The translations under genes were made by a program, and so were the position numbers. A stretch of 64,000 nt of DNA from Variovorax beijingensis (GTDB lineage Bacteria; Pseudomonadota; Gammaproteobacteria; Burkholderiales; Burkholderiaceae_C). Of this stretch, positions 49,554 to 58,063 are shown one piece after another. The stretch lies in contig NZ_RXFQ01000006.1 of the NCBI RefSeq assembly GCF_003951285.1, forward strand, positions 342,723-406,722. Direction: 5' to 3'. The notes under the pieces were generated by a model. The model saw only the letters and a list, made by a program, of their open reading frames with translations, ran no database searches and was not told the DNA's origin. How positions within the stretch are numbered: position 1 is the first letter of the stretch; every line of letters starts with the position of its first letter.

Positions 49554-51902
49554 TCAGTGTGTCTCCTCGGGGTTCGGCGCGACGGTCATCGCGGCGTTGG
49601 CCGCGGCGATCTGCTGCTGCTTGGCGATCTCGCGGTACATCTGGTCGCGCCCGCTCAGGTACTGCCTGGGCCAGTCGACGTCGCGGCTTTGCAGCTTGGC
49701 GGCTTCGTGCAAGGTCCACGCGGGGTCGGCAAGATGCGGGCGCGCAATGGCGCAGAGGTCGGCGCGGCCGGCCGCGATGATGCTGTTGGCCTGGTCGGCG
49801 TCGGTGATGGCGCCGACTGCGATGGTCGAGATGCCGACCTCGTTGCGGATGCGGTCCGAGAACGGCGTCTGGTACATGCGGCCGTACACCGGCTTGGCGG
49901 TGCGCGTGGTCTGGCCCGAGGAGACGTCGATGAAATCGGCGCCGGCCTCCTTGAAGAGGCGCGCCACCACCACGGCATCGGCATCGGTGTTGCCGCCGGG
50001 GGCCCAGTCGTGCGCCGAGATGCGCACGCTCATCGGCTTGTCGGCCGGCCAGGCGGCGCGCATGGCGCGGAACACCTCGAGCGGGTAGCGGCAGCGCGCT
50101 TCGATGCCGCCGCCGTATTCGTCGGTGCGCAGGTTCGTGAGCGGGCTGATGAAGGCCGACAGCAGGTAGCCGTGCGCGCAGTGCAGCTCGAGCCAGTCGA
50201 AGCCGCATTCGGCGGCGCGGCGCGTGGACGCCACGAACTGGTCGCGCATGGCGTCCATCTGCTCGCGCGTCATGGCGGCCGGCAGCTGGTTCTGTTCGCC
50301 GTAGGCCACCGCGCTGGCGGCCAGCAGCGGCCAGTTGCCGCTTTCCAGCGGCTCGTCGGTGCCTTCCCAGCCCACGCGCGTCGAACCCTTGGGGCCGCTG
50401 TGGCCGAGCTGCATGGCGATCTTCGCGCTCGACTGCGTGTGCACGAAATCGACGATGCGCTTGAACGCGGCCTGCTGCGTGTCGTTGTACAGGCCCGTGC
50501 AGCCGGGGGTGATGCGGCCTTCGGGCGTCGGGCTCGTCATCTCGACGAACACCATGGCGGCGCCGCCGAGCGCGCGGGCGCCCAGGTGCACCAGCAAAAA
50601 GTCCTGCGGCACGCCGTCGACCGCGCTGTAGGTGGCCATCGGCGACACCAGGATGCGGTTCTTCAGCGTGAGGCCGCGCACCTGCAGCGGCATCAGCATG
50701 GGCGCAATGGGCTTGCCGCCGGCCAGCCACTGCTCGTAGCCGCCGAGCCATTGCGTGTCGCGAACGCGCAGGTTCTCGTGGCTGATGCGCTGCGAGCGCG
50801 TGAGCAGCGAGTAGGCGAACTGCTCGATCTGCATGCCGGTGTAGCGCGGCACGTTCTCGAACCATTCGGTGGAGTTGCGCGCGGCGTTCTGGATCTTGAG
50901 CACCTCGACGCTGCGGCGCGCCTCGTAGCCCTCGAGCACGCGGTCGACGGTGCCGCCTTGCGCGAATTCGTTGGCCAGGTCGATCGCGTCTTCCAGCGCG
51001 AGCTTGGTGCCCGAGCCGATCGAGAAGTGCGCCGTGTGCGCCGCGTCGCCCATCAGCACCACGGGCACCGAGCGGCCCTCGACGTCGATGCGGTGGGTCC
51101 AGCGCTCGCACACCACGCGCGGAAAACGGATCCAGTTGGCCGAGCCGCGCAGGTGCGTGGCATTGCTGATGAGCGAATGGCCGCCCAGGTACTTGGCGAA
51201 CAGCTTCTCGCAGAAGGCGATGGCCTCGGGCTGCTCCATCCGGTCGAGGCCGTGGGCCTTCCACACCGCCTCGGGCGTCTCGACGATGAAGGTCGAGGTC
51301 TTGTCGTCGAACTGGTAGGCATGGGCCTGGAACCAGCCGTGCTCGGTCTGTTCGAAGGCGAAGGTGAAGGCGTCGAAGGTCTGGTGCGTGCCCAGCCACA
51401 CGAAGCGGCAGTTGCGCAGGTCGATGTCGGGCTTGAACACGTCGGCATAGCGCTGGCGGATGCGGCTGTTGAGGCCGTCGCTGGCAATCACCAGGTCGGC
51501 GTTGTACTGGGCGGCGATCGCCTGGTCGTCGGCGGCGTCGGTCTCGAAGACCAGCTTCACGCCGAGCGCGAGGCAGCGCTCCTGCAGGATGTTCAGGAGC
51601 CGCTTGCGGCCGATGCCGCAGAAGCCGTGGCCGCCCGAGCGCACCTGCCGGCCCTTGAAGAACACCTGGATGTCGTCCCAGTGGTGGAACTCGCTGCCGA
51701 TCAGCGCCGCGGTCTCGGCGTCGGCTGCACGCAGGTTGGCGAGCGTCTGGTCGCTGAGCACCACGCCCCAGCCGAAGGTGTCGAAGGGGCGGTTGCGCTC
51801 CACCACGGTGATCTCGAGCGCGGGGTTGCGCGCCTTCATCAGCAGCGCGAAGTACAGGCCCGCGGGGCCGCCGCCGATGCACAGGATGCGTTGAAGGTCC
51901 AT
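49554..51902 (-). CDS. Fused flavin monooxygenase/old yellow enzyme (2-aminobenzoyl-CoA monooxygenase/reductase type)
   Basis: A 782-residue two-domain flavoprotein. Residues about 1-375 are an FAD monooxygenase ([20 protein letters not shown], and [20 protein letters not shown]). Residues about 395-770 are an FMN old-yellow-enzyme domain ([20 protein letters not shown], and [14 protein letters not shown]). The fusion matches the A. evansii enzyme that hydroxylates and reduces 2-aminobenzoyl-CoA; related proteins are named salicylyl-CoA 5-hydroxylase. ATG 51902 is favoured, since the conserved fold begins there and the predicted promoter lies 50-75 bases upstream; an in-frame ATG at 51941 falls in the operator. 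First gene of the operon. Confidence 0.88.
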   Translation of the reverse strand: MDLQRILCIGGGPAGLYFALLMKARNPALEITVVERNRPFDTFGWGVVLSDQTLANLRAADAETAALIGSEFHHWDDIQVFFKGRQVRSGGHGFCGIGRKRLLNILQERCLALGVKLVFETDAADDQAIAAQYNADLVIASDGLNSRIRQRYADVFKPDIDLRNCRFVWLGTHQTFDAFTFAFEQTEHGWFQAHAYQFDDKTSTFIVETPEAVWKAHGLDRMEQPEAIAFCEKLFAKYLGGHSLISNATHLRGSANWIRFPRVVCERWTHRIDVEGRSVPVVLMGDAAHTAHFSIGSGTKLALEDAIDLANEFAQGGTVDRVLEGYEARRSVEVLKIQNAARNSTEWFENVPRYTGMQIEQFAYSLLTRSQRISHENLRVRDTQWLGGYEQWLAGGKPIAPMLMPLQVRGLTLKNRILVSPMATYSAVDGVPQDFLLVHLGARALGGAAMVFVEMTSPTPEGRITPGCTGLYNDTQQAAFKRIVDFVHTQSSAKIAMQLGHSGPKGSTRVGWEGTDEPLESGNWPLLAASAVAYGEQNQLPAAMTREQMDAMRDQFVASTRRAAECGFDWLELHCAHGYLLSAFISPLTNLRTDEYGGGIEARCRYPLEVFRAMRAAWPADKPMSVRISAHDWAPGGNTDADAVVVARLFKEAGADFIDVSSGQTTRTAKPVYGRMYQTPFSDRIRNEVGISTIAVGAITDADQANSIIAAGRADLCAIARPHLADPAWTLHEAAKLQSRDVDWPRQYLSGRDQMYREIAKQQQIAAANAAMTVAPNPEETH

Positions 51903-51933
51903 GGCGGGTGCGGCAAAGGAGCCGGCGGTTAGG

Positions 51934-51977
51934 CTATTCATGATTGAATAGTTTAAGCATAAACAATCTGGTGTCAA
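51934..51977 (-). promoter_or_regulatory. Promoter and MarR-type operator of the aminobenzoate operon
   Basis: Read leftward, a perfect TTGACA (51977-51972) is followed after 16 bases by TAAACT (51955-51950, four of six). The 18-base palindrome CTATTCA-TGAT-TGAATAG (51934-51951) lies across the -10 end and transcription start, where a repressor would block. A second, smaller palindrome GTTTA-AGCA-TAAAC (51951-51964) abuts it. Confidence 0.65.
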
Positions 51978-52056
51978 CGGGGCCATCCCCGGCGGGGTAC
52001 CCCGGGAGGCCGGGTGTCATGCAAAAAACTGAAAAAATCAATACCATGGCTTCACC

Positions 52057-53325
52057 ATGCAAAGCTTGATACCCAAGATCGAGTCGCAGCTTGCGTCGCT
52101 GCCCGTGCCCATCGCGCTGGAACTGCCTGATGGCCGAAGAGTTGCCAAGCCGGGGTCGCGTGTCACCCTGGCGTTCAGCGAATGGTCGGCGCTGGCCAAG
52201 CTGGCGGCGCACCAGGTGGGAGCCATCGGCGAGGCCTACGTGGAGGGCCGGGTGCAGATCGAAGGCGCGATGCGCGACCTGATCGACGCCACGGTCGGCA
52301 TGCTCCCGGGCAATCCCGCGGAGACCAACACCACCTGGTGGACCCGCCTGCTGCGGCTGGCCAAGTCCCACAACTCGCATTCGCTGCACAAGGATGCCGA
52401 GCAGATCCAGTTCCACTACGACGTTTCCGACGACTTCTACGCGCTGTGGCTCGATCCGCGCCGGGTGTATTCGTGTGCCTATTTCCGCACCCCCGGGCTG
52501 ACGCTGGCGCAGGCCCAGGAGGCCAAGCTGGACCACATCTGCCGCAAGCTGCTGCTGCAGCCCGGCGAGCGCTTCCTGGACATCGGCTCCGGCTGGGGCG
52601 GGCTGCTGCTGTGGGCGGCGGAGCACTATGGCGTCGACGCCACCGGCATCACGCTGTCGAAGAACCAGCATGCGCACGTGCAGCGCCTGATCGAGGAAAA
52701 GGGCCTGCAGGGCCGCGTGCGGGTGGAGCTGCGCGACTACCGCGAACTCTCCGCCGATGCGCCCTTCGACAAGATCTCCTCGGTCGGCATGTTCGAGCAC
52801 GTGGGCGCGGCCAACATGCCCACCTATTTCCGCAAGATCCATTCGCTGCTCAAGCCCGGCGGCCTGGTGCTGAACCACGGCATCACCTCGGGCCAGCTCG
52901 ACTACCGCCAGCTGGGCGCGGGCATGGGCGACTTCATCGAGAAGTACATCTTCCCGGGCGGCGAACTGCTGCACGTGACGCACGTGCTGCGCGAGACGGC
53001 GGCCGCGGGCCTGGAGATGGTCGATACCGAAAGCCTGCGCCCGCACTATGCGCGCACGCTGTGGGCCTGGTCGGACGCGCTGGAGTCGCAGCTGGACACG
53101 GCGCGCGAAGTGCTCGCGCGCGCGGGCGGGCGCCAGGGCGAGAATGCCGAACGCATCCTGCGGGCCTACCGCCTCTACCTGGCGGGCTCGGCCATGAGCT
53201 TCGAGCAGGGCTGGATCTCACTGCACCAGATGCTTTCGAGCAAGCCCGACGGCCGCGTCGAGCATGGTGTTTTGCGCGGTTCGCAATCGGTGTACCCTTT
53301 TGCCCGTGACTACATCTACAAGTGA
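52057..53325 (+). CDS. cfa: Cyclopropane-fatty-acyl-phospholipid synthase family protein
   Basis: A 422-residue SAM methyltransferase that adds methylene to unsaturated phospholipid chains. IQFHYDVSDDFYALWLDPRR opens the catalytic part, FLDIGSGWGGLLLWAAEHYG binds SAM, and SVGMFEHVGAANMPTYFRKI and GITSGQLDYR follow. About 90 N-terminal residues form the lipid-binding region. Gene diverges from the aminobenzoate operon. Confidence 0.9.
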   Translation: MQSLIPKIESQLASLPVPIALELPDGRRVAKPGSRVTLAFSEWSALAKLAAHQVGAIGEAYVEGRVQIEGAMRDLIDATVGMLPGNPAETNTTWWTRLLRLAKSHNSHSLHKDAEQIQFHYDVSDDFYALWLDPRRVYSCAYFRTPGLTLAQAQEAKLDHICRKLLLQPGERFLDIGSGWGGLLLWAAEHYGVDATGITLSKNQHAHVQRLIEEKGLQGRVRVELRDYRELSADAPFDKISSVGMFEHVGAANMPTYFRKIHSLLKPGGLVLNHGITSGQLDYRQLGAGMGDFIEKYIFPGGELLHVTHVLRETAAAGLEMVDTESLRPHYARTLWAWSDALESQLDTAREVLARAGGRQGENAERILRAYRLYLAGSAMSFEQGWISLHQMLSSKPDGRVEHGVLRGSQSVYPFARDYIYK

Positions 53326-53337
53326 GTGAGAACAACC

Positions 53338-53661
53338 ATGCTGTACCGATTCCAGTCCCGGGCCTCCCCTGACTTCGTGATGCTGGAGGTGCATGCCCGC
53401 CAGCTGTTCGACATCGTCGGCAAGGCGCCCGCGCCGCAGGGCATCATCACGCTCGAGCAGATTCCCGGTGCCATCGCGGCGCTCGAATCCGCGCTGGCGC
53501 GAGAGGCCAGCAACCCGCACAACCACGACGACTACGCCGTCGAAGGCCATGCCGACGAGGCCGAGAAGCAGCACGTGGGCCTGCACCAGCGCGCGGCCCC
53601 GCTGCTCCACATGCTCAGGGACTCCCTGGCCGACAAAAAAGACGTGACCTGGAAGACCTGA
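53338..53661 (+). CDS. DUF1840 domain-containing protein
   Basis: A 107-residue soluble protein. MLYRFQSRASPDFVMLEVHA, IVGKAPAPQGIITLEQIPGA and HVGLHQRAAPLLHMLRDSLA match the family. No function is known. It lies 12 bases after cfa and may be cotranscribed; the repeat element follows downstream. Confidence 0.88.
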   Translation: MLYRFQSRASPDFVMLEVHARQLFDIVGKAPAPQGIITLEQIPGAIAALESALAREASNPHNHDDYAVEGHADEAEKQHVGLHQRAAPLLHMLRDSLADKKDVTWKT

Positions 53662-53691
53662 GCTTCTCCTGCCTTCTCATTTCAAGAAGCG

Positions 53692-53776
53692 CCGCGGAAC
53701 CGGCTTCGCCGGGCCGCAGGCGCTGCCCCCTGCAAGGGGGAGGGAGAAGCGACACGAAGTGCGCGAAGCCTGGGGG
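53692..53776. repeat. Intergenic structured repeat, copy 2
   Basis: Matches 15438-15521. Its identical 34-base right part occupies 53743-53776, ending in five G that abut the stop codon of the leftward Bug gene. Stems CCGGC/GCCGG, CCCCC/GGGGG and CAC-GAA-GTG can form. Like copy 1, it lies between convergent genes. Confidence 0.85.
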
Positions 53777-54793
53777 TCAGTCAACCTTTGCGCCGGAGTC
53801 CTTCACCACCTTCGCCCACTTCACGTGCTCGCTGGCAATCAGCTTGGCGAAGTCGGCCGGCGAATTGCCGCTCGGGATGGCGCCCTGGGCGAGCATCTTT
53901 TCCTTGATGGCGGGCGTGCCGAGCGACTTGGCCACTTCCTGCTGGATCCGGTTCACGATCTCTGGCGAGGTGCCGGCCGGCGCCAGCAGGCCGAACCACG
54001 AGCTCGCCTCGAAGCCCTTGAGCGCCGGACCGCCCGCTTCCTCGACCGTCGGAATGTCGGGCAGCGCCGGCGAACGCTTGGCGCTGGTCACGGCCAGGGC
54101 CGTGAGCTTGCCGGCCTTGATCTGCGCCATCGACGAAGGCAGGTTGTCGAACATCACGTCGGCATTGCCGCCCACCATGTCCAGCAGCGCCGGGCCCGAG
54201 CCCTTGTACGGGATGTGCGCCATGAAGGTGCCGGTCATGCTCTTGAAGAGTTCGCCCGCCAGGTGGATCGAGGTGCCGCTGCCGCTCGAGGCCATGTTGA
54301 GCTTGCCCGGGTTGGCCTTGGCGTACTTGATGAAGTCCTGCACGTTGTGGATGTTCAGCGCCTTGGCCTTGTCGGCGTTCATTTCCATGACGTTCGGCAC
54401 GGCCGCCACCAGCGTGATCGGCGCGAAATCCTTGATCGGGTCGAACGGCAGCTTGGGATAGAGCGCGCGGTTGATGCCGTGCGTGCCGACCGTGCCCATC
54501 AGGAGCGTATAGCCGTCGTTCGGCGCGCGCGCCACGATCTCGGCGCCCACGTTGCCGCCCGCGCCCGCGCGGTTGTCGACGATGAACTGCTGGCCGAATG
54601 CCTTCGACAGCTCGGGCGCGATGGCACGCGCCAGGATGTCGGTGGTGCCGCCGGCCGCAAAGGGCACGACGATGCGCACCGGCTTGTTCGGCCAGGCGTT
54701 CTGGGCCCAGGAAGGGGCGGCTGCGAGGGCGATGGCGGCGGCGGAAGCGGCCAGTGCGGCGCGGCGGTTTGTCTTGAAATTTGAAGAGGTCAT
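53777..54793 (-). CDS. Bug family tripartite tricarboxylate transporter substrate-binding protein
   Basis: A 338-residue periplasmic binding protein. The signal peptide has an [17 protein letters not shown] region with a twin arginine and ends near SWAQ. The mature domain shows [38 protein letters not shown] and [20 protein letters not shown], the Bug signature. The cognate TctA/TctB channel genes are not adjacent, as is common for Bug expansions. Ligand unknown, often a carboxylate. Confidence 0.92.
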   Translation of the reverse strand: MTSSNFKTNRRAALAASAAAIALAAAPSWAQNAWPNKPVRIVVPFAAGGTTDILARAIAPELSKAFGQQFIVDNRAGAGGNVGAEIVARAPNDGYTLLMGTVGTHGINRALYPKLPFDPIKDFAPITLVAAVPNVMEMNADKAKALNIHNVQDFIKYAKANPGKLNMASSGSGTSIHLAGELFKSMTGTFMAHIPYKGSGPALLDMVGGNADVMFDNLPSSMAQIKAGKLTALAVTSAKRSPALPDIPTVEEAGGPALKGFEASSWFGLLAPAGTSPEIVNRIQQEVAKSLGTPAIKEKMLAQGAIPSGNSPADFAKLIASEHVKWAKVVKDSGAKVD

Positions 54794-54856
54794 GCGGGCG
54801 TTTGTACAGGGGAACCGCTGCGCGCATGGCGGGTAAAAACCCCGTGGAGCGCCGGG

Positions 54857-55783
54857 CTATGCCACCTGCATCCGCTCGGCGAAGCGCTCGCTGCGAAAAC
54901 GCTCGAGCACGAAGTCGATGAACACGCGGGTCTTCGCGGGCAGCAGCTTCTTGCTCGGGTAGTAGAGCCAGACCGCGCCCGCGTCGAAGTGCCACTTGGG
55001 CAGCAGGCGCACCAGCTCGCCGCTGCGCAAGCCGCGTTCGACGAAGGGCATCGGCAGCATGGCGACGCCCAGGCCCATCAGCGCGGCATGCGCAATGGCT
55101 TCGGGGTCGTTGAAGATCGCGCGCGGCCGCGGCAGCTCCACTGTCACCTGGTCGCCGCCCGCGTGCTGCAGCGTCCAGCTGCGAAGCCGGCCGGTGGGCG
55201 AGGAGCGGCGCAGCAGGGCGTCGAGCTGCGCCAGTTCCGCGGGCTGCGCCGGCAGCGCGCGGCCTGCCAGGTAGGCCGGTGCGGCCACCGCCACCACATG
55301 GATGCGCGCCAGTTCGCGCGCCACCACGCCGGGCGACAGCTCGATGCCGCCGCCGATGGCCGCGTCGAAGCCTTCGCCCACCAGGTCCACCTGCTGGTTG
55401 TCGAAGTGCCAGTCGGGCAGGATGGACGGATAGCGGGCCAGGAAGTCGCCCATCATCGGCAGCACGTGCTCGCGGCCGAAGGCCTGGCCCATGCTCACCT
55501 TGAGCGTGCCGGCGGGCTGGCCGTCGTCCTTCGAGAGGCCGGCCACCGCATCCTGCAGCGTGGCCAGCGCCCCGCCGATCTGGCCGAGGAAGCGCTCGCC
55601 GCCCTCCGTCAGCGTGAGGCGGCGGGTGCTGCGCTGGAACAGCCGCACGCCCAGCCGCGCTTCGAGCCGCGCGACGTTCTTGCTGACCGCGGCCGGCGTG
55701 AGCCCGAGCCGGCGGGCCGCGGCCGAGAAACTGCCGCTTTCGGCGCTCTGCACGAAGGACTGGAGGTGATTGAGCGGTTCCAT
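54857..55783 (-). CDS. LysR family transcriptional regulator
   Basis: A 308-residue regulator with SFVQSAESGSFSAAARRLGL and TPAAVSKNVARLEARLGVRL forming the helix-turn-helix, and a type 2 periplasmic-binding-like effector domain (residues about 90-300). The start is MEPLNHLQ; the longer upstream frame crosses the promoter region. It diverges from an SDR gene across 116 bases containing three palindromes, a classic LysR arrangement, so regulation of that gene is likely. Confidence 0.9.
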   Translation of the reverse strand: MEPLNHLQSFVQSAESGSFSAAARRLGLTPAAVSKNVARLEARLGVRLFQRSTRRLTLTEGGERFLGQIGGALATLQDAVAGLSKDDGQPAGTLKVSMGQAFGREHVLPMMGDFLARYPSILPDWHFDNQQVDLVGEGFDAAIGGGIELSPGVVARELARIHVVAVAAPAYLAGRALPAQPAELAQLDALLRRSSPTGRLRSWTLQHAGGDQVTVELPRPRAIFNDPEAIAHAALMGLGVAMLPMPFVERGLRSGELVRLLPKWHFDAGAVWLYYPSKKLLPAKTRVFIDFVLERFRSERFAERMQVA

Positions 55784-55793
55784 GGGGCTATTT

Positions 55794-55844
55794 TCAACCA
55801 GTAGTTGAATCTGATTGGACCAATTGACGGCTACCGAAACGGTA
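55794..55844. promoter_or_regulatory. Three palindromes between LysR and SDR genes
   Basis: TCAAC-N5-GTTGA (55794-55808), ATTGG-A-CCAAT (55814-55824) and TACCG-AAA-CGGTA (55832-55844) lie in the intergenic region. The last also fits the T-N11-A LysR box exactly. Candidate binding sites of the divergent LysR protein. Confidence 0.5.
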
Positions 55845-55899
55845 ATGGAATCCCGACACTGAAGGTCTTCCACCTCACCACCCACAGGAAACCACCACC

Positions 55900-56661
55900 A
55901 TGGCTCTCAGCAAATCCACTTCCCCCGTGCTCGCGGGCAAGGTCGCTTTCGTCACCGGCGGCTCGCGCGGCATCGGCGCCGCCATCGTGCGCCGCCTGGC
56001 CGAGGACGGCGCCGCCGTCGCCTTCAGCTATGCCAGCTCCAAGGCCCCGGCCGACGAACTCGTGCGCAGCCTCGAGGCCGAAGGCGGCCGCGCGCTGGCG
56101 CTGAAGATCGACAGCGCCGATGCCGCCGCGCTCACCGCCGGCATCGACGAGGCCGCGCGCAAGCTCGGCCGCATCGACGTGCTGGTCAACAACGCCGGCA
56201 TCTTCCTGCCCGGCACGCTCGAGGATTTCTCGCTCGAGGATTTCGACCGCACGCTGGACATCAACGTGCGCGCCGTGTTCGTGGCGGCCAAGGCGGCCGT
56301 GCGCCACATGGGCGAGGGCGGGCGCATCATCAACATCGGCAGCACCAACGCCGAGCGCATGCCCTGGCCCGGCGGCAGCGCCTATGCCATGAGCAAGTCG
56401 GCGCTCAAGGGCCTGGTGCAGGGCCTGTCGCGCGACCTCGGACCGCGCGGCATCACGGTCAACAACGTGCAGCCCGGCCCGGTCAACACCGACATGAACC
56501 CGGTCGACGGCCCCAACGCCGCCGCGATGCATGGCCTGATGGCGCTGGCCCGCCATGCGCGCCCCGAGGAAATCGCCGGCATGGTGGCGTACCTTGCAAG
56601 CCCCGAAGCCGCCTTTGTGACGGGCGCCAGCCTCAACATCGACGGCGGTTTCGCCGCGTGA
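55900..56661 (+). CDS. SDR family oxidoreductase
   Basis: A 253-residue classical SDR of the 3-oxoacyl-reductase type. FVTGGSRGIGAAIVRRLAED is the nucleotide motif, VLVNNAGIF the second, and INIGSTNAERMPWPGGSAYA with MSKSALKG the catalytic Ser/Tyr/Lys. SYASSK after the second strand suggests NADP. Divergent from the LysR regulator, its probable controller. Confidence 0.9.
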   Translation: MALSKSTSPVLAGKVAFVTGGSRGIGAAIVRRLAEDGAAVAFSYASSKAPADELVRSLEAEGGRALALKIDSADAAALTAGIDEAARKLGRIDVLVNNAGIFLPGTLEDFSLEDFDRTLDINVRAVFVAAKAAVRHMGEGGRIINIGSTNAERMPWPGGSAYAMSKSALKGLVQGLSRDLGPRGITVNNVQPGPVNTDMNPVDGPNAAAMHGLMALARHARPEEIAGMVAYLASPEAAFVTGASLNIDGGFAA

Positions 56662-56664
56662 CGG

Positions 56665-57087
56665 CTACCCGGCGCGCTGGACGGCGGCAATGAGCTTGTC
56701 CAGGGTGGCATCGAGGCGGGCGAGCTCGTCGGCGTCGATGCCTTCGAACAGCACGGCCTCGCGCTGCCGGCCCAGCACGCCGACGGTTTCGTGCAGCGCC
56801 TTGCCCGCCGCGGTGAGATAGAGCCGGCTGCGGCGCCGGTCGGTGGGGTCGCCCAGGGGCTGCACGCGCTTGTGGCGCTTCAGGCCGGCCAGGGCGCGGC
56901 TCACCGCCATCTTGTCGAGCCCGGTGAGATCCGCGATCTGCGTGGCATTGAGCCCCGGCTGCGCGCCGAGCACCGCCATGGCACGCCATTCGTTGAGCGT
57001 GAGGTGGTGCTCGCGGCCCACCTTCTCGTGAAAGGGCCGCGCCGTGAGGTTGACCACCCGCACCAGCTTGAAGAACAGCGGGTCCAT
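56665..57087 (-). CDS. MarR family transcriptional regulator
   Basis: A 140-residue winged-helix protein: LTLNEWRAMAVLGAQPGLNA, TQIADLTGLDKMAVSRALAG (recognition helix) and DPTDRRRSRLYLTAAGKAL (wing). Start is MDPLFFKLV; sequence upstream belongs to E1-beta. It lies 13 bases after the E1-beta stop and is probably cotranscribed, suggesting it controls that operon. Confidence 0.88.
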   Translation of the reverse strand: MDPLFFKLVRVVNLTARPFHEKVGREHHLTLNEWRAMAVLGAQPGLNATQIADLTGLDKMAVSRALAGLKRHKRVQPLGDPTDRRRSRLYLTAAGKALHETVGVLGRQREAVLFEGIDADELARLDATLDKLIAAVQRAG

Positions 57088-57100
57088 GGCGCGGCGCGGT

Positions 57101-58063
57101 TCAGCCCAGCAGTTTTCTCGCGGCGGCCACGACGGCTTCGGGGCCGACGCGCGATTGCGCCTCCAGCACCGGCGCATAGCCGACCGGAATGCGCGGCGCG
57201 CCGAGCCGCGCCACGCGGCAGCCCGTGGCCTCCGCGGCGCTGGCGGCAATCTCGGCGCCGAAGCCGGCCACCTGCACCGCCTCGTGCACCACCAGCAGCC
57301 GCTGGGTGCGCGCGCACGACGCGAGCACCGTCTCGCGGTCCCAGGGCCAGAGCGTGCGCAGGTCGATCAGGTCGACCGCGATGCCTTCGGCCGCCAGCGC
57401 ATCGCAGGCCGCGGCGCAGGCCTGCATCTGCCGGCTCCAGCTCACGAGCGTGAGCGCATTGCCTTCGCGCACGCGCCGCGCCTTGCCGAGCGGCACGGCG
57501 ATGTCTTCGTCGACCTCGCCGCGCAGGCCCCACAGCGTCTTGTGCTCGATGTAGACCACCGGGTCGCCGCACGCGAGCGCAGCGCGCAGGAGGCCGTAGT
57601 TGTCCTGCGGCGTCGACGGGCTCACTACCACCACGCCCGGCAGGTGCGCGAACCAGGCCTCGAGCGACTGCGAATGCTGCGCGGCCGAGGCGTCCCAGAT
57701 GCCGCCGGGCATGCGGGCCACCAGCGGCACGCGGCCCTGGCCGCCGAACATGAAGCGGTTCTTGGCGGCCTGGTTCACCAGCTCGTCCATGCCGCAGAGC
57801 GCAAAGTCGACCACGCGCATCTCGACCACGGGCTTGAGGCCCGCGAGCGCCATGCCCACGCCGGCGCCCATGATCGCGGCCTCGCTGATCGGCGTGTCGA
57901 TCACGCGCTCGGCGCCGAAGGCCTGCTGCAGGCCCTTGTATTGCCCGAAGATGCCGCCGCGGCCCACGTCCTCGCCGAGCACCACCACGCGCGCATCGGC
58001 CTGCATCTCGTGCTGGAGCGCGAGCACGGCGGCTTCGGAATAGCTCAAATCCTTCAATGCCAT
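57101..58063 (-). CDS. 2-oxoacid/acetoin dehydrogenase E1 component, beta subunit
   Basis: A 320-residue transketolase-like C-terminal-type subunit that completes the thiamine diphosphate site. VVVLGEDVGRGGIFGQYKGL, RVIDTPISEAAIMGAGVGMA and MPGGIWDASAAQHSQSLEAW are conserved. The best family match is acetoin dehydrogenase AcoB or branched-chain E1-beta. It overlaps the alpha gene by ten bases. No E2 or E3 gene is in the window. Confidence 0.88.
   Translation of the reverse strand: MALKDLSYSEAAVLALQHEMQADARVVVLGEDVGRGGIFGQYKGLQQAFGAERVIDTPISEAAIMGAGVGMALAGLKPVVEMRVVDFALCGMDELVNQAAKNRFMFGGQGRVPLVARMPGGIWDASAAQHSQSLEAWFAHLPGVVVVSPSTPQDNYGLLRAALACGDPVVYIEHKTLWGLRGEVDEDIAVPLGKARRVREGNALTLVSWSRQMQACAAACDALAAEGIAVDLIDLRTLWPWDRETVLASCARTQRLLVVHEAVQVAGFGAEIAASAAEATGCRVARLGAPRIPVGYAPVLEAQSRVGPEAVVAAARKLLG

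Noticed and set aside
44999..51902. Salicylate to gentisate pathway as the role of the operon
   Set aside because: The monooxygenase is fused to an old yellow enzyme domain and no gentisate dioxygenase or thioesterase is present. Salicylyl-CoA use is not excluded, but 2-aminobenzoate fits better.
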